From: Arenicola marina | Lineage: Eukaryota > Annelida > Polychaeta > Arenicolidae | DNA length: 64,000 bases | NCBI GenBank assembly: GCA_964019135.1 | Contig: OZ025264.1 | Location: 4,310,827 to 4,374,826, forward strand | Direction: 5' to 3' | Shown here: positions 46,986-58,108 of the stretch, piece after piece | How positions within the stretch are numbered: position 1 is the first letter of the stretch | Layout of the letters: each line of letters starts with the position of its first letter | The notes under the pieces: generated by a model | Databases searched by the model: none | Seen by the model: only the letters and a program-made list of their open reading frames with translations | What the model was told of the DNA's origin: nothing | Program-made: the position numbers and the translations under genes

Positions 46986-49742
46986 CCAGACGTTACATAA
47001 TGATCAACGACATGGGAAAACATATCTTTTAAACGTTGGTTATCTTTAATCAAATGATAACAGCTCCGTTGTCTATATTCTCGTGCGGATGATAAAGTAC
47101 TGGTTAAGATTATTTGAAATGTCGGAAGACATGTTCCCAAAGAGCTGTTACCACATGTTACTGCAACTAACCAAAAGCCATATATTATCTACAAGCGGTG
47201 GTCCAACGACGGTCAATTGGCTGCCCCATGTTGTACCGACGGCGTACCAACATTGACTCGCTGGAAAAAACTATGTTGGCCCAACAATGTTTGCCGACGG
47301 TAGGCCAATGATGTTTTTCCGACGTTGGCCCAAGGATGGTCCACCGTCATTGGGGTATATGGGTAATTAGGCAACAACCAAGGTAGTGTGTACGAGTGCT
47401 ATATCAATATTAAACTATGCCCTTTGTAAGGACATCGGTTTCTTATTGAGGATAACAACGTCCTGGAATCAAAAGGAGTGGAAGGATGATCGGGAGAGAG
47501 ACGGGCATGCTGAACGCGTCTTAACCTCCAATGTGGAGACGATGAATTTACGGCCGTTGAAACCATGGAATGAGTTGGGGTAGAGGTCACGGCCGGAGTC
47601 CATGACCTGTGCGTCCGACCTCCACTCGGCCACCTCCATCAACACGGGATGGTTGTCCATTATCGCCCGCCAGTATAGCAAGCGGTACTCGGTCCAGGTG
47701 TCGTTCCAGGTGGAGTTCTCCCGGATATGGTCCTTGAGGAGGCGTAGGGCAGATAATAATATGTAATTCGTACGTGTTACTAAAAAATTCAGATAGCTTA
47801 ACTATAAGATTGCATGGGAGAGTAAAACGGGCAGGGCATACTGTAAGGATTCTTCGTAGGTACCAGGAGGTCGAAGGGTTAAGAATTCTTGGAAGGTACT
47901 AAGAGTGTTCTAGGAGTGCAGACTAGCATTGAATGCTTCTGTGTAGGTTCGTAAAAGGCGTGGGTGGGTAGGATAGTTCTGGAAAGGTTGCAATAAATAG
48001 GGCAGGGTTGATTCAGGAATTGAATAGATCTTGGGACTCCTAATAGGACCAAACACTTTGCTGACAAAATTAAGGGGACCACCGAAAAAAAACCCCAGAA
48101 AAAACGCTTATATGAGGTAGATGGTTGCGATTAGGTTTGCATGGATGATGCTGGCATCATATGGTTTTATGTAGATTTCTACAAGGCAGAGCAAGGCATG
48201 CAGAAAGCCTGTACGGTAACATAGGTCTGGACATGTTGGTTGGGGTTGAAGCGCAGGATGTATAATAGTAGTAATATTTGTTGTTTACTTGCATGTGTTG
48301 AAGTATTCTGTTACGGAGGGCGGTATCCATCATGTGTTTACATCCAGTCACATCACTGCCCAAGGGCGAGTCCTGCCAATCTCCGGTTGAAACTAAGTCT
48401 CCGAAAGCCAGCGCAAGACTTTCAATTACGTCCTAAGATGACAATATAAAAACATACCACAAAAATTAATTGACAACAATCTTCTCATTATAGATGTACA
48501 TTTAGGAGCAAAATGCGTTTTTATCGTATAAACGTGTAGTGCTTGGAATTGATAGATCCATAGCTCCTAAATTTAGGGCACAATATTGCCAAATATTAGT
48601 TTTTGAAGAATTTTAGGGGGTTTGTTTTCTTGGACAGAGCGAAATATGCATGATACCATCATACCATTATCCGCCATAAACGGGCACCGGCTTTATAAAC
48701 AGCACGAGCACAGTCGCCCAACCTGCAGGTGTGACATTTCCTGTTCTCGGCGCCTACTCTCGTCCGCCGCCACCAAAAATGCGATGTGGTCGGAAGTCTG
48801 CAGAGCTGGTAGCACAGTTCCGGCGTCAGTTCCGTATATCAGACATTTGTATTCCAATAGGCGCAGATCAAGATCTTTGGCTTGTCCAAGACGTATGCAT
48901 GAAGAAATGTATATTCCAATAGAAATTCATGCCCTGATAACATGCATATAGCCGATAATTTGACATAGAAAATCTATATATACAAACCTTATCTACGACA
49001 GAACCTGAAGCGTTGCTTGGTTGTTGGTGAAGAGGACATATGGATACGAGCAATAACAGTCGCGAGAGGTCGCTGTAGTTGTCGACCTCATAGAGTGAGG
49101 CCGTCACGGACAGACTCTCGATGGCCGTCATAAAGGCGTCTACCCGGCTCATGGAATCTGTGGCCGAGAGTCAAAAAGGGAGATTATCATCATCTTCATC
49201 TTCATCTCCGACGTTATTATGACATATATGTGAAAATTACAAGTGCAAATGCGCATACGAAATATGTTTAAATCTCAATGTAAATGCAATAGCCAAGGTG
49301 TCTGTTTTCTTTATTATATTCCCGTCATCAGGCCATAATGAAAGACCAGCAATACGTTTTATAACATTATTACTTTCCGTCATTAATCCTTGGAAGTAAT
49401 AACATTAAGTACCTCGATAGTATCCTATTAATGCATTAACATACGTTTGGACAGGTCGTAGAAGACGATGATGTTTGACCACCGCATGGTTTGGATGACC
49501 TCTATGAGGAGAGGGATGGCCTCCCGGCGACCTTCAATAACATGGAGGACGCCATCATCAGCAACAGAGACAGGGAAGTCCTTCCGGTGATCTGTCTGTC
49601 CGAAAATAGATTGGTCCAGGCACGACTTGTCCGTCATCGACACCAACGGTAATTGCGCATGTGCAGCCAGGCTGGACATGAGTTACAGATCGTCGCAGTG
49701 ATCCATCGGCAAGAGACCGCGGATGGCACCCTGGCGTAGGTC

Positions 49743-50473
49743 CTGACAAGCTGTGGGGTTACGCACAATGAAGACTGAATAAACGTCATATATATAGTCC
49801 GTTCCAGACACATCTGGCGACATCTATCGTCAAAAATAGAAACTTTCATTTGGGCATTATGAAATCATATCTCATATTGCACTAGATTAAGAACAGTTTA
49901 ATCTGTTAGACTCCCTGTTCGACATGTCTGGTTGCTACGCAACAAGGCCCATGTCACTCAAGTGCACTCAAACTCGCATTGAAAAGACAATGTGTACCGG
50001 TCCATATCATCGCTTTATGACAAGTCATCATGTGTACACTTCGGTACTAAGTTTGTAAACTGTTTTCTCAGCTTTTATGTATCCATCTGATTCTTAAAAT
50101 GGTATCCTTTGATAGTCAAGATATCTATCTGTACCAAGTGGGTTTCTGTCTTTAGAAAACACCCTGTTACCTCTTAACGACAAACAGTGTATCTTAGTGT
50201 TGAATAACGAGGACGTTATGACGAAACCTTGCATTGAGCGTCATGGCTACGCGTTGTAACGGGTGTGGGATGGGGATGTATTTTCCCTCTTGGAGGGATG
50301 TTTTTGAGTTGAAATTATATGATGTAAAAGAGGCGCCTTTCTTTGACTACTTTATCATTATACATGGCGTAGTCGGCATAAGAAACGTCTACAGATTGTT
50401 CAGCACCCCCATCGGTCCTCTCGTCGCCATACACGTAAGCAACCGGTTCTGTTTAACCCACCCCACACACATC
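49743..50473. other. Gap between the glutamate-receptor locus and the retroelement fossil
   Basis: No further receptor exon or signal peptide is recognised. The 29-bp stretch 50,096-50,124 equals 37,821-37,849. I could not recognise an LTR here. Confidence 0.4.
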
Positions 50474-50627
50474 ATGGGCGATGAAGAGGAACCCAACACT
50501 TCTTCGGGGACACCTGCTGCAACACCACCCCGCAACCCCATTACCCTGACGGCCGATCAATTCACACAGCTACTCCACACCCTGACGAATCAGCATACGC
50601 AACAGACTACAGCTACCACGCCCCCGG

Positions 50628-50816
50628 GAAGGGGCCTCCCTGGTGTAGTGGTTAGCGCACTAGACCGCAGATCAATAGGTCCTGGGTTCGAATCCGGGCT
50701 CGGGCACCTAATCTGGGGCATGTTTCATTCCTTCATCCTTCATCGTCTCGGGAGGTTCCTTGGCCCAATTTAGCCTGTATGTGCACAAAAGTGGCCTAAA
50801 ACACCAACATTCCATT
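50628..50816 (+). mobile_element. tRNA-derived SINE
   Basis: A tRNA-like head has an A box (TGGTGTAGTGGTTAGCGC) and a B box (GGGTTCGAATCC). It is followed by a non-tRNA body of about 110 bp. The 12-bp repeat CCACGCCCCCGG sits at 50,616-50,627 and 50,817-50,828, a perfect target-site duplication. It inserted into the gag-like part of the retroelement fossil. Confidence 0.85.
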
Positions 50817-51139
50817 CCACGCCCCCGGCCCCCGGCTCCACGTCTGTCAAACCCCCTGATCGGCCATCAGTAGACTTGGGCTGCTCTGAGTCATTCTGGG
50901 CTTTCTTTATCATTATCAAAGAGTGGCAATATATTGTACAAGCGCGGGGCGAATCTACCGGCCTCAGCGGCGGAAGAGTTACGTGCGTGTTGCTCCCAGG
51001 ACCTTAGACTGGAGCTGAACTACGTGGGCGCGGGCACCATAGACACGCTGTCCGAAGAGGCCCTCACACAACACATTAACGGCTCGCAGTTAAAGGCAAA
51101 AACCAATCGGCGCGTCGTCAAGAATTCTATGCCCTACGT

Positions 51140-51251
51140 ATAAGTTAATGTCCGAGGAACACGACATTACCGGATAATAACGGAGTCCGAGGGCGAAGCC
51201 CGAGGACCCATTGTTATCCAGTAATGTCGTTTTCCGAGGTCATTAACTTAT
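51140..51251. mobile_element. Foldback element in the retroelement fossil
   Basis: Two arms of about 50 bp are inverted around GTCCGAGGGCGAAGCCCGAG. The outer ends are TAAGTTAATG and CATTAACTTA. It has no coding content and is a hairpin-type MITE. Confidence 0.75.
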
Positions 51252-52621
51252 GTAAAATCCTCGTCCTTATGACTCAAACACACTACATTACAGTAAAATA
51301 ATGTCGTGAGAGAACAATAGAGTGACGTCACCAGTGGATTTTACAGCAAGAGTCAGATTGCCCCGTCCAACAATTTGTCTCCAAACTTAAAGCCAAGGCG
51401 GAGCACTGCAACTTCTCCTTCAAATGCTGCAACCCCGCTTGTGACGTCGTCAACAATTACTCACAGGAGATGGTTTCCGACCAGCTCACCGTAGGCCTGG
51501 TGGACAAAGACATCCAAGGGGAAATCCTGGCTAAATCGTCACAGTTGGGCTCTTTCCAAGAGAAGCTAGACCTCGTACAAGCACTGGAGGACGGCAAGCG
51601 CTCGAAAGAACAACTCGGTGGGGATTCAACATTAGCTGCTCAACAATCCTCATACAAGAAGTCTAAAAAATCACGCGGCCCCCAGCAATACAAGAAGAGG
51701 GAGGCACTGAATCCAGTCGGTTGTCCAGGATGTGGCAGCAAAGAACATGATCGTGGCACTGATCTCCCGCGCCACCTACACTGCCCGGCGTGGGACTCCG
51801 ACCACTGCGGCATCAAGGCCCACCTCGCGACTGTCTGCAGGAAGAAAGTGGATGCGTCAAATCCGGCTATCAAGAGGGATGTAAATGCTATCCCCTCCTC
51901 GTCCTCATGGATCTTATCCTGAAACTCTACCGAAGACCAGGCGTACACCGCTGACAGCCTTCGCTGAAACTCTAAGGCCTAACGTCGCGCTAACCACGTG
52001 TTGTCTCACTCCTCAAGACTCCACAAAACTATAGTCGTCCCACATATGGAGTGGGCATCAGAAGAAAACCACAGGATACCTCGATGCCTTCCCGAAGTAA
52101 AGGTGCAGCTACGTCCCATGGCCGACACTCACAACGCTTACAATAAGTCCCTGTCATCGGCCATACACGAAACAGAAGTTGAAGCCATTGCTGACACCGG
52201 CGCCCAAACGTGTGCATGCGGCCCCAGTATTTCCCAGGCCATGGGCAGCAAACCCCTGGTTCCCACCTCACACACCATCAATGGTGTGACTCAATCATCT
52301 GTGAGCATCAGAGGGGTATTCTACGCGGCCATCACGAAGAGCGGACGAACCACACGTCAACAGATCTAAGTCGCCGACAACGTCGCGGGACTGTTCATCA
52401 TTAGGGAACTGGGAGCCATATCGGAAACTTCCCTCACGCAGCACCCTCAACCATTGCAGCTTCCAACACGAGCTGTGATTGCCCGACGCGCCAGGCACCT
52501 CCTCCTAAACCGGACAAGCTGCCTTTCCCACCACATCCAGACAACATCACAAACTAAAGAACTGGCTTCTTAAACGATACGCAAGCAGCGCGTTCAACGT
52601 ATGCGAGCATCAGCCCCTGCC

Positions 52622-53049
52622 CTAGCCCTGGTACATGCCTCTCTGACCACGCCCGTAAACGGAGCTAGTGTGAGAGCCATGCCGCTGTCGTTTTGAATGC
52701 TCCGCCGTAAACAAACGCCGCCTGGCAGCGAGTGCTCACGCTAAGATTGTTTACTTCCGGCGAGCGGCGGAGCATTCAAAACGAAGCGAGAGGTGAAATA
52801 AATTGTCTGGATTACAAGAAAATACATTACCAAGCAAAGAAATGAAAGTGCGACGAAAGTCCAAAAAGCTTTAGGAACGTCGTGGCGCACATTGTCGGGT
52901 AGGCACTGTATATTTATTCTGTTATGAACTTCAACTTGAGCCACCGGTCCGCGATTTCTGCCGATTTCTTGTTTTCGGCCCTGTCAGCGGCATGGCTCTC
53001 ACACTAGCTCCGTTTACGGGCGTGGTCAGAGAGGCATGAACCAGGGCTA
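52622..53049. mobile_element. TIR element with TA flanks in the retroelement fossil
   Basis: Terminal arms of about 60 bp (GCCCTGG, then CCACGCCCGTAAACGGAGCT and so on) are inverted, and TA abuts both ends, as in Tc1/mariner-like insertions. A second, inner palindrome (CGTTTTGAATGCTCCGCCG and its complement) lies at 52,688-52,783. There is no transposase. Confidence 0.75.
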
Positions 53050-55164
53050 CCCCGGCCCCATATGACTGGAGCCCCACTAGAGATCCACTTCCGCCCAGAC
53101 GCCAAACCTTCGAATATCACCGACGCTAGATCCTGGTTCAGTCTGGTAAACCAAGTTGCCTATAGCCTGTCTACAACTGAGGTAATGCAGCCATTTCGCG
53201 AGCTCCTGACACCAGGAAAATGGTACTGGGATAGCGCCCTGGACGCATGTTTCGAGAAGAGCAAGCAGGAGATCATCAAATTGGTCGAAAAAGGCGTACA
53301 AACCTTCGAGCGCAATCGCTACACTTGCCTGCCCAAGGACTGGTCCAAGAAAGGCCTGGGGTTCACACTCACTCAGAAGCACTGCCGCTGCCCCTTGACG
53401 GATGCTCCGCTCTGTTGCAACGACGGATGGCGGCTGATTTTCGGCGGTTCACGGTTCACCAAGGACGCTGAGAGCCGATACGCCCTTTTGAGGGTGAGGC
53501 ACTTGCCTACGGCCTGCAGAAGTGTCGTATGTTTGTTCTGGGCTGCAAGGACCTGCTCATCGCCACTGGTCATAAACGTCTCGTCAAAATTCTTGGTGAC
53601 TCGAGCCTAGATTCCATCAAAAACCCCAGGCTACTCCGACTAAAGGAGAAAACCCTATCGTTCGCCTTCGACATCCAACACATTCCTGGTGCCTCACAGA
53701 AGAGCGCAGATGCCTGTTCCCGCCTCCCAACAAGGAACTCTCATGTCGAACGCCATTCACGATACAGATGACGTCGTCGCCTCTGCTATCACATTGGGTC
53801 GCGTCAGAGAGGCATCCATCTCCGATGCCACGATGACCTGCCTCTCGACCACCATCACCAACGGTTTCCCCAACTCAGAGAATGAACTACCAGAGGAGAT
53901 CCGCTAATACTGGCGCTACCGGGACCACCTCAGTTCTTACGAAGGCATATGCACCTACAATGATCGTGTCATCATCCCGCCGTCCTTCAGAAAGGAGGTC
54001 CTCGACGGCCTGCACGCCGCCCACCAGGGTGTCGCCGGCATGAAAGCCAGGGCCGCCCGCAGCGTGTTCTGGCCCGGGATGAACTCACTGTCGCTGATTA
54101 CTTTGACTTACAAGGCCATCGCTACCTAGCCTACGCCGATCAGTATGGTATGGTTGTCAATCGCCAAATGCGACTCTCTACATACCGATTCAAAATCCCT
54201 GTGCCGAGAACTCAGCACGCTGCTTGGGATACACGGCGCACCTGCGGAATTAGCCACAGATGGAGGACAGCCATTCCCTTCCCATCACGTCCAGCGATTC
54301 CTCCAGCAGTGGGGCGTGACATGGCGCCTCTCTTCCGCTTACTATGCCCAGAGCAACGGTAGGGCCGATGCCGCGGTCAAGACGGCGAAGCGCCTCTTGA
54401 TGTCCAACATGTCAGCAGACGGCAGCCTCGACACCGACCGGTTCGCCAGAGCCCTCCTACAATACCGGAACACACCCCTGCCGGGTCTAGAGCTGTCACC
54501 AGCTCAGCTGCTCTACGGGCGCAAACTACGCGACCATATCCCACATCTTCCCAGCCTGCTTCAACGAACACACCAACCACCTGCCACCGCTTACGGTTGG
54601 AGACGTTGTATCCGTCCAGAACCAGGCCGGCAATCATCCTCGGCGCTGTGATAAAACCGGCCGCATTGTTCAGTCACGTGACCACCATCAGCATGTCGTT
54701 CGCTTGGACGGATCGGGCAGGTTCCCCTTACACAACCGCCGCTTTCTACGAAGGTACACACCCTTCGATGCACGACCTACAATCCTACCCCTTACCCCGG
54801 CTCCGTCCGCACCCATGGCCACCGACCCGCAGGTCGCTCCACCCGGGCAGAATAATCCCGAGGACTCGAGGGTAGTCTGCCCTGAGACAGTTCTCGAGGG
54901 GCCGCCTCCTGCCGCGCCGGTTGTCCATGAACTCGTGCCCACCAACACTGTGCCGGCTTCGTCCAAGGCCGACACACCTGCTAATAGGGCTATACAGTCA
55001 CTTCGGGATTTTATCGAGACCCCACGAGACGGGGATACCTATGCTCTGCGTCAATGCCTAGCATCAACGGCCTGTACGTGCTGCCTACCTTCCGGTTGTT
55101 TTCCTTCCCTCGCCTCACACACAAGATCGGCTAAAGCTGTTCTTGGAAGCAGAACTAACCACTG

Positions 55165-55590
55165 AAGTTCTGTGCATATCCGAATTATAACCATCCGAGT
55201 AGATTTATGCAATGTATGAGCGGTTAGGCAGTTGATAAACCAGAATGCGCTTGTCTCATGAGTGACTGTCAGTGTCAGGCGATCTAACGTGCTGCGCGGG
55301 GTTTTCCATGTCGTATGACGTAATAATCATCATGAAGCGCGTGTCTGCGCGCGGTATCTATGGTTACGTAACAACGCTCCTTATATGGACTGAGCAGGTG
55401 AGGACAATGGTGCTCCGTTTGTCGTAGAACTGTAAACATCGATGATTTGGCTCAAAATACAACGCTTCCGGCAGTCTCATCGAACGGACCACATGCATTA
55501 TGGAGAGATAAATGTCTTATCTTGAATTATATTATGATTTTATAGTTAGCCATGCCTGGACCAGAGCAAACAAAAAATAGTTTCACACCC
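55165..55590 (+). repeat. Segment duplicated at 18,122-18,570
   Basis: This is the partner of the 18 kb segment, in inverted orientation. Small insertions and deletions destroy the cysteine-rich frame kept in the other copy. It starts just past the retroelement fossil. Confidence 0.55.
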
Positions 55591-56180
55591 ACTCGATTTT
55601 TCACGCACGTTACTATATGAGCGCGGCTGACGATATTGATCACTATCATGCATCCAAGGTCAAGGTCACAGCGGGTGGTATAAACATCCTGGATCGCATA
55701 GAATCGATAATTAGTAGACATTATACCAGAGTAAAAATCTGGGTCTACTTTGCTCGATAGCTGACCGGAAACGGTAAGGGCGCTGATTGGCCAAAAGCGG
55801 TGCAATGTACCGTAAACCTATGTGAATGAGCGACGCCTCCAGAGAGAGGAGGCACGAGAAATACGCCGCTCTACATCAAATAGTTGTCACGTTGTAAAAA
55901 CTACCTTAAACGGTCGGGGCTAAATCGGACCCGAAACTCGTTTGATGGGGGAAAAAGAAGCAAACCCAGGTGTGGAGTGAAATTGATCAACAATTTATTG
56001 ACGGGTGAATGACGCAGGAGCGTTCCAGGAGTCCCATCAAGGGTTGGGACAAAAGGCTGGAGCGTGACAGCATGCGGCTAATACGTCAAGGTCAAGGCCA
56101 CCCGGCGTCAAACTGAGAAGGCTAATAATGAGGACTAGGAAATGTCATCTAGAAACGAATGTTTGCGTGATACAAATACA
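55591..56180. other. Intergenic, no supported gene
   Basis: I see no exon, repeat or RNA gene that I can support. Confidence 0.4.
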
Positions 56181-56480
56181 TGTGTCTAACTATATGTCTC
56201 CATAGCTGGTACCAAACGAAGAATCCAGTGCCTGCTGTGTGGGCTGAGCCGGGCCAGCATGAAACAATCGGAGCTGAACGAACATCGTATCGAAAGATGT
56301 ATTGCATAACTGACCAACTACATACCTCCAGCGCCTGATGTGTAGACTTAACGAAGTCAGCGTGAAACGATGGAAGCTGAACGAACACATTTCCTGAACG
56401 AACGTATTATCTAAATATATATTTTATAGTTTGCCAACGACAAAACCACCAGCGCCTGTTGTATGTGCTTAAGGCAATAT
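56180..56480. repeat. Degenerate tandem repeat, about 110-bp units
   Basis: The run CCAGCGCCTG, TGTGTAGACTTAACGAAGTC and AGCGTGAAACGATGGAAGCT recurs two to three times. A stray relative (TTAACGAAGCCAGCGTGAAA) lies at about 56,897. Confidence 0.6.
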
Positions 56481-57109
56481 ATTCCGTAATTTTGGTTCCT
56501 GAAAGCCCGTGGCTATCCGGAGAGAGCGAATATGTTTTCCGGAGCAGAAGAGTCTGTGGCCGGCTTTATGTCCCTGCGCGCCTGTTCGCTGTTTGGTAGG
56601 GTAGTGTCAGCATTGAGACGCGGAAAACTTCTTTGCGGCGGAAATTCTGAAGTTTTTCGCAGGTATTGCGCAGGTATTCCGCGTTTTATTGAGGCCACTT
56701 CGGTATTCTGTGTGATGTCGACCGCGGCTCGCTAGGATGCCCCCGCGCGATATAAATATACCGCGTAGTTTTATGTTAAAATTGTTGTTTTACAGACTCA
56801 AAGAGATAAATAATAAATGCATTTATAATTTTAAGATACTTTTGATCTTGATTGTAAAGTGTAACAAATCTAAAATGGCGCATGTAAGTATATTGCTTTA
56901 ACGAAGCCAGCGTGAAACCTTAGCGATGTATTATATCACGAGCGCGCACCTCTGTTTGCCACAATCAATGCTGTGTCAGTCAGCGCACGGCGGCCCTATG
57001 TATATTGGTGAGCGCTCGTGTATTGCATGGCTGGCAACTATTATAATTTCATCGTCTGTGCTTTAGTATATTTGCGACAGTGCGTTTTCTGCCAAACCCG
57101 GGGGGGGGG

Positions 57110-57435
57110 TGCTTAAGAAAGCGTAAAATATGAGTGCGCATGCTCCAAATGTCTGCGCCGATTACTCCGCTCGCCTACCCGAATTCACACATAGAGGTCA
57201 TAAACAATAGTGAGTGCCCCCTAGCGAAGGTAAGGGGGGCTAACGATTGAAATAAAGAAGATAAATGGTACTACAGTATGGATCATGAATGGACTTATAA
57301 GGAAGCGAAAAAAATGCACACGAGCGGAAAGTATGAGTGCGTATGCTCGAAATATCTGCGCCGATTACTCCACTCGCATACTCGCGAATTCACTTATAGA
57401 TATCAAAAACAATAATGAGTACCCCCTAGCGGATC
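57110..57435. repeat. Direct repeat, about 195-bp spacing
   Basis: 57,118-57,240 and 57,310-57,440 share TATGAGTGCG, TCTGCGCCGATTACTCC, GAATTCAC and GAGTGCCCCCTAGCG. A third partial piece (GGATCATGAATGGACTTATA) occurs at about 57,279 and 57,592. Confidence 0.7.
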
Positions 57436-57585
57436 TAGGGGAGGGCGGCTTACGGGGGTTGCACCCCCCCCCCCTTGGGAACCTGAACATACACTGTTAA
57501 AGTCGGCTTCTTCGAGCACCCCCCCTCCCCGGTCGCAAGTTTTTCAGAGAGCACCCCCCCCCCCCCACCTCGGCGATCCGCCCCT
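57436..57585. mobile_element. GGCGGATC-type poly-C element
   Basis: This resembles the 28,477-28,698 element. It has internal poly-C runs, a CGGTCGCAAGTTTTTCAG stretch and a right end GATCCGCCCCTG. GAGTA occurs on both flanks. The left boundary is uncertain because it overlaps the direct repeat. Confidence 0.5.
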
Positions 57586-57652
57586 GAGTACGGATCATGA
57601 ATGGACTTATAAGGGAGCGCAACAACTGCCACATCAATCAGAACAAGAAGCA

Positions 57653-57658
57653 TTTATT
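57653..57658 (-). terminator. Candidate polyadenylation signal of the acyltransferase gene
   Basis: AATAAA on the minus strand lies about 450 nt beyond the stop at 58,109. It is plausible but not the only possible site. Confidence 0.3.
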
Positions 57659-58108
57659 CGACCATGAAAGTACATTTCAAAACATGCAGCATACATTTTG
57701 TGACAAATATTTACTATTGTATCTCAGACTTTATATTCCTCATGGAATCGAAAAATGAGTAACTACTTAAGCAGCTGGGTTATTTTATGTTCTATGCAGG
57801 GAGATGAAGAGAAAGAATATAATTTGAAGTGAGCTATGCAAGGTCAAGAAGGAAACAACCAGCAAATCGATACAAAACAATAACAAAAGCAATACTAAAC
57901 CGTCTTCTATACTTACACGTCTTCCCTATTACGTCCAGCATTTCCGTAACAAGAAACAAAAGTATTGAGTATGACATAAACACCATATCTAGTGTTATCA
58001 GACGGGAATATAACAGCAGCTTTTTCAATGAGTAAATATTATGAGACACGCTAAGGCGGAATGTGATCTCAGTTATAGTCAGTAATGTCACTGAGAACTA
58101 GTCAGTCG

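Larger units (their letters stand above)
40547..49742 (-). pseudogene. Ionotropic glutamate receptor (delta-like), probably a pseudogene
   Basis: Twelve exons are read: 49,742-49,445; 49,157-49,005; 48,880-48,723; 48,432-48,289; 47,732-47,526; 46,041-45,936; 44,699-44,609; 44,269-44,111; 43,546-43,378; 42,667-42,517; 41,593-41,467; 40,726-40,547. They encode the amino-terminal domain (AAHAQLPLVSMTDKSC, MRWSNIIVFYD), S1 (HKWVGITVSMIDDMDEALNF; KADFAIGSFTINGLRES with the ligand-binding Arg), TM1 and pore (VWASVVSALILCGD, FYMYGSLVAQG), late S2 (YAFISERQVYESEL, YGWPFPTGLPLRKIFNE), TM4 (GALIVLGIGVTLALLALMGE) and a short tail. Such proteins form glutamate- or glycine-gated cation channels. Defects: an in-frame TAA at 49,683-49,685; a one-base shift at the start of the 46,041 exon; and no exon for TM3/SYTANLA and early S2. 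The exons around 48.7-49.0 kb have weaker splice sites. No 5' exon with a signal peptide was found. Confidence 0.8.
50474..55165 (+). mobile_element. Ty3/gypsy-type LTR-retrotransposon fossil
   Basis: Parts in order are a gag-like region with a cysteine/histidine knuckle (about 50,474-51,900), an aspartic protease signature DTGAQ (about 52,190), an RT-connection/RNase H region (about 53,060-53,770) and an integrase region (about 53,930-54,660) with a downstream tail. The order fits Ty3/gypsy. The element is broken in many places (order of ten) and much of the reverse transcriptase is missing. Terminal repeats are not recognisable. It carries three later insertions: a SINE, a foldback and a TIR element. 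It therefore looks old relative to the LINE at 33-35 kb. Confidence 0.75.

Noticed and set aside
47190-47370. Cluster of TTGGCCCAAC motifs
   Set aside because: The motif also occurs near 46,311, but I could not define inverted ends or a target duplication, so no element is called.
48731-48922. Plus-strand open frame opposite a glutamate-receptor exon
   Set aside because: The minus strand here encodes a recognisable amino-terminal-domain segment (YGTDAG, IAFLVAADE) that fits the neighbouring exons in phase.
50642-50712. Functional tRNA gene
   Set aside because: The A and B boxes are good, but the arms do not fold as a complete tRNA. The unit has a non-tRNA tail and flanking target duplications, so it is a SINE.
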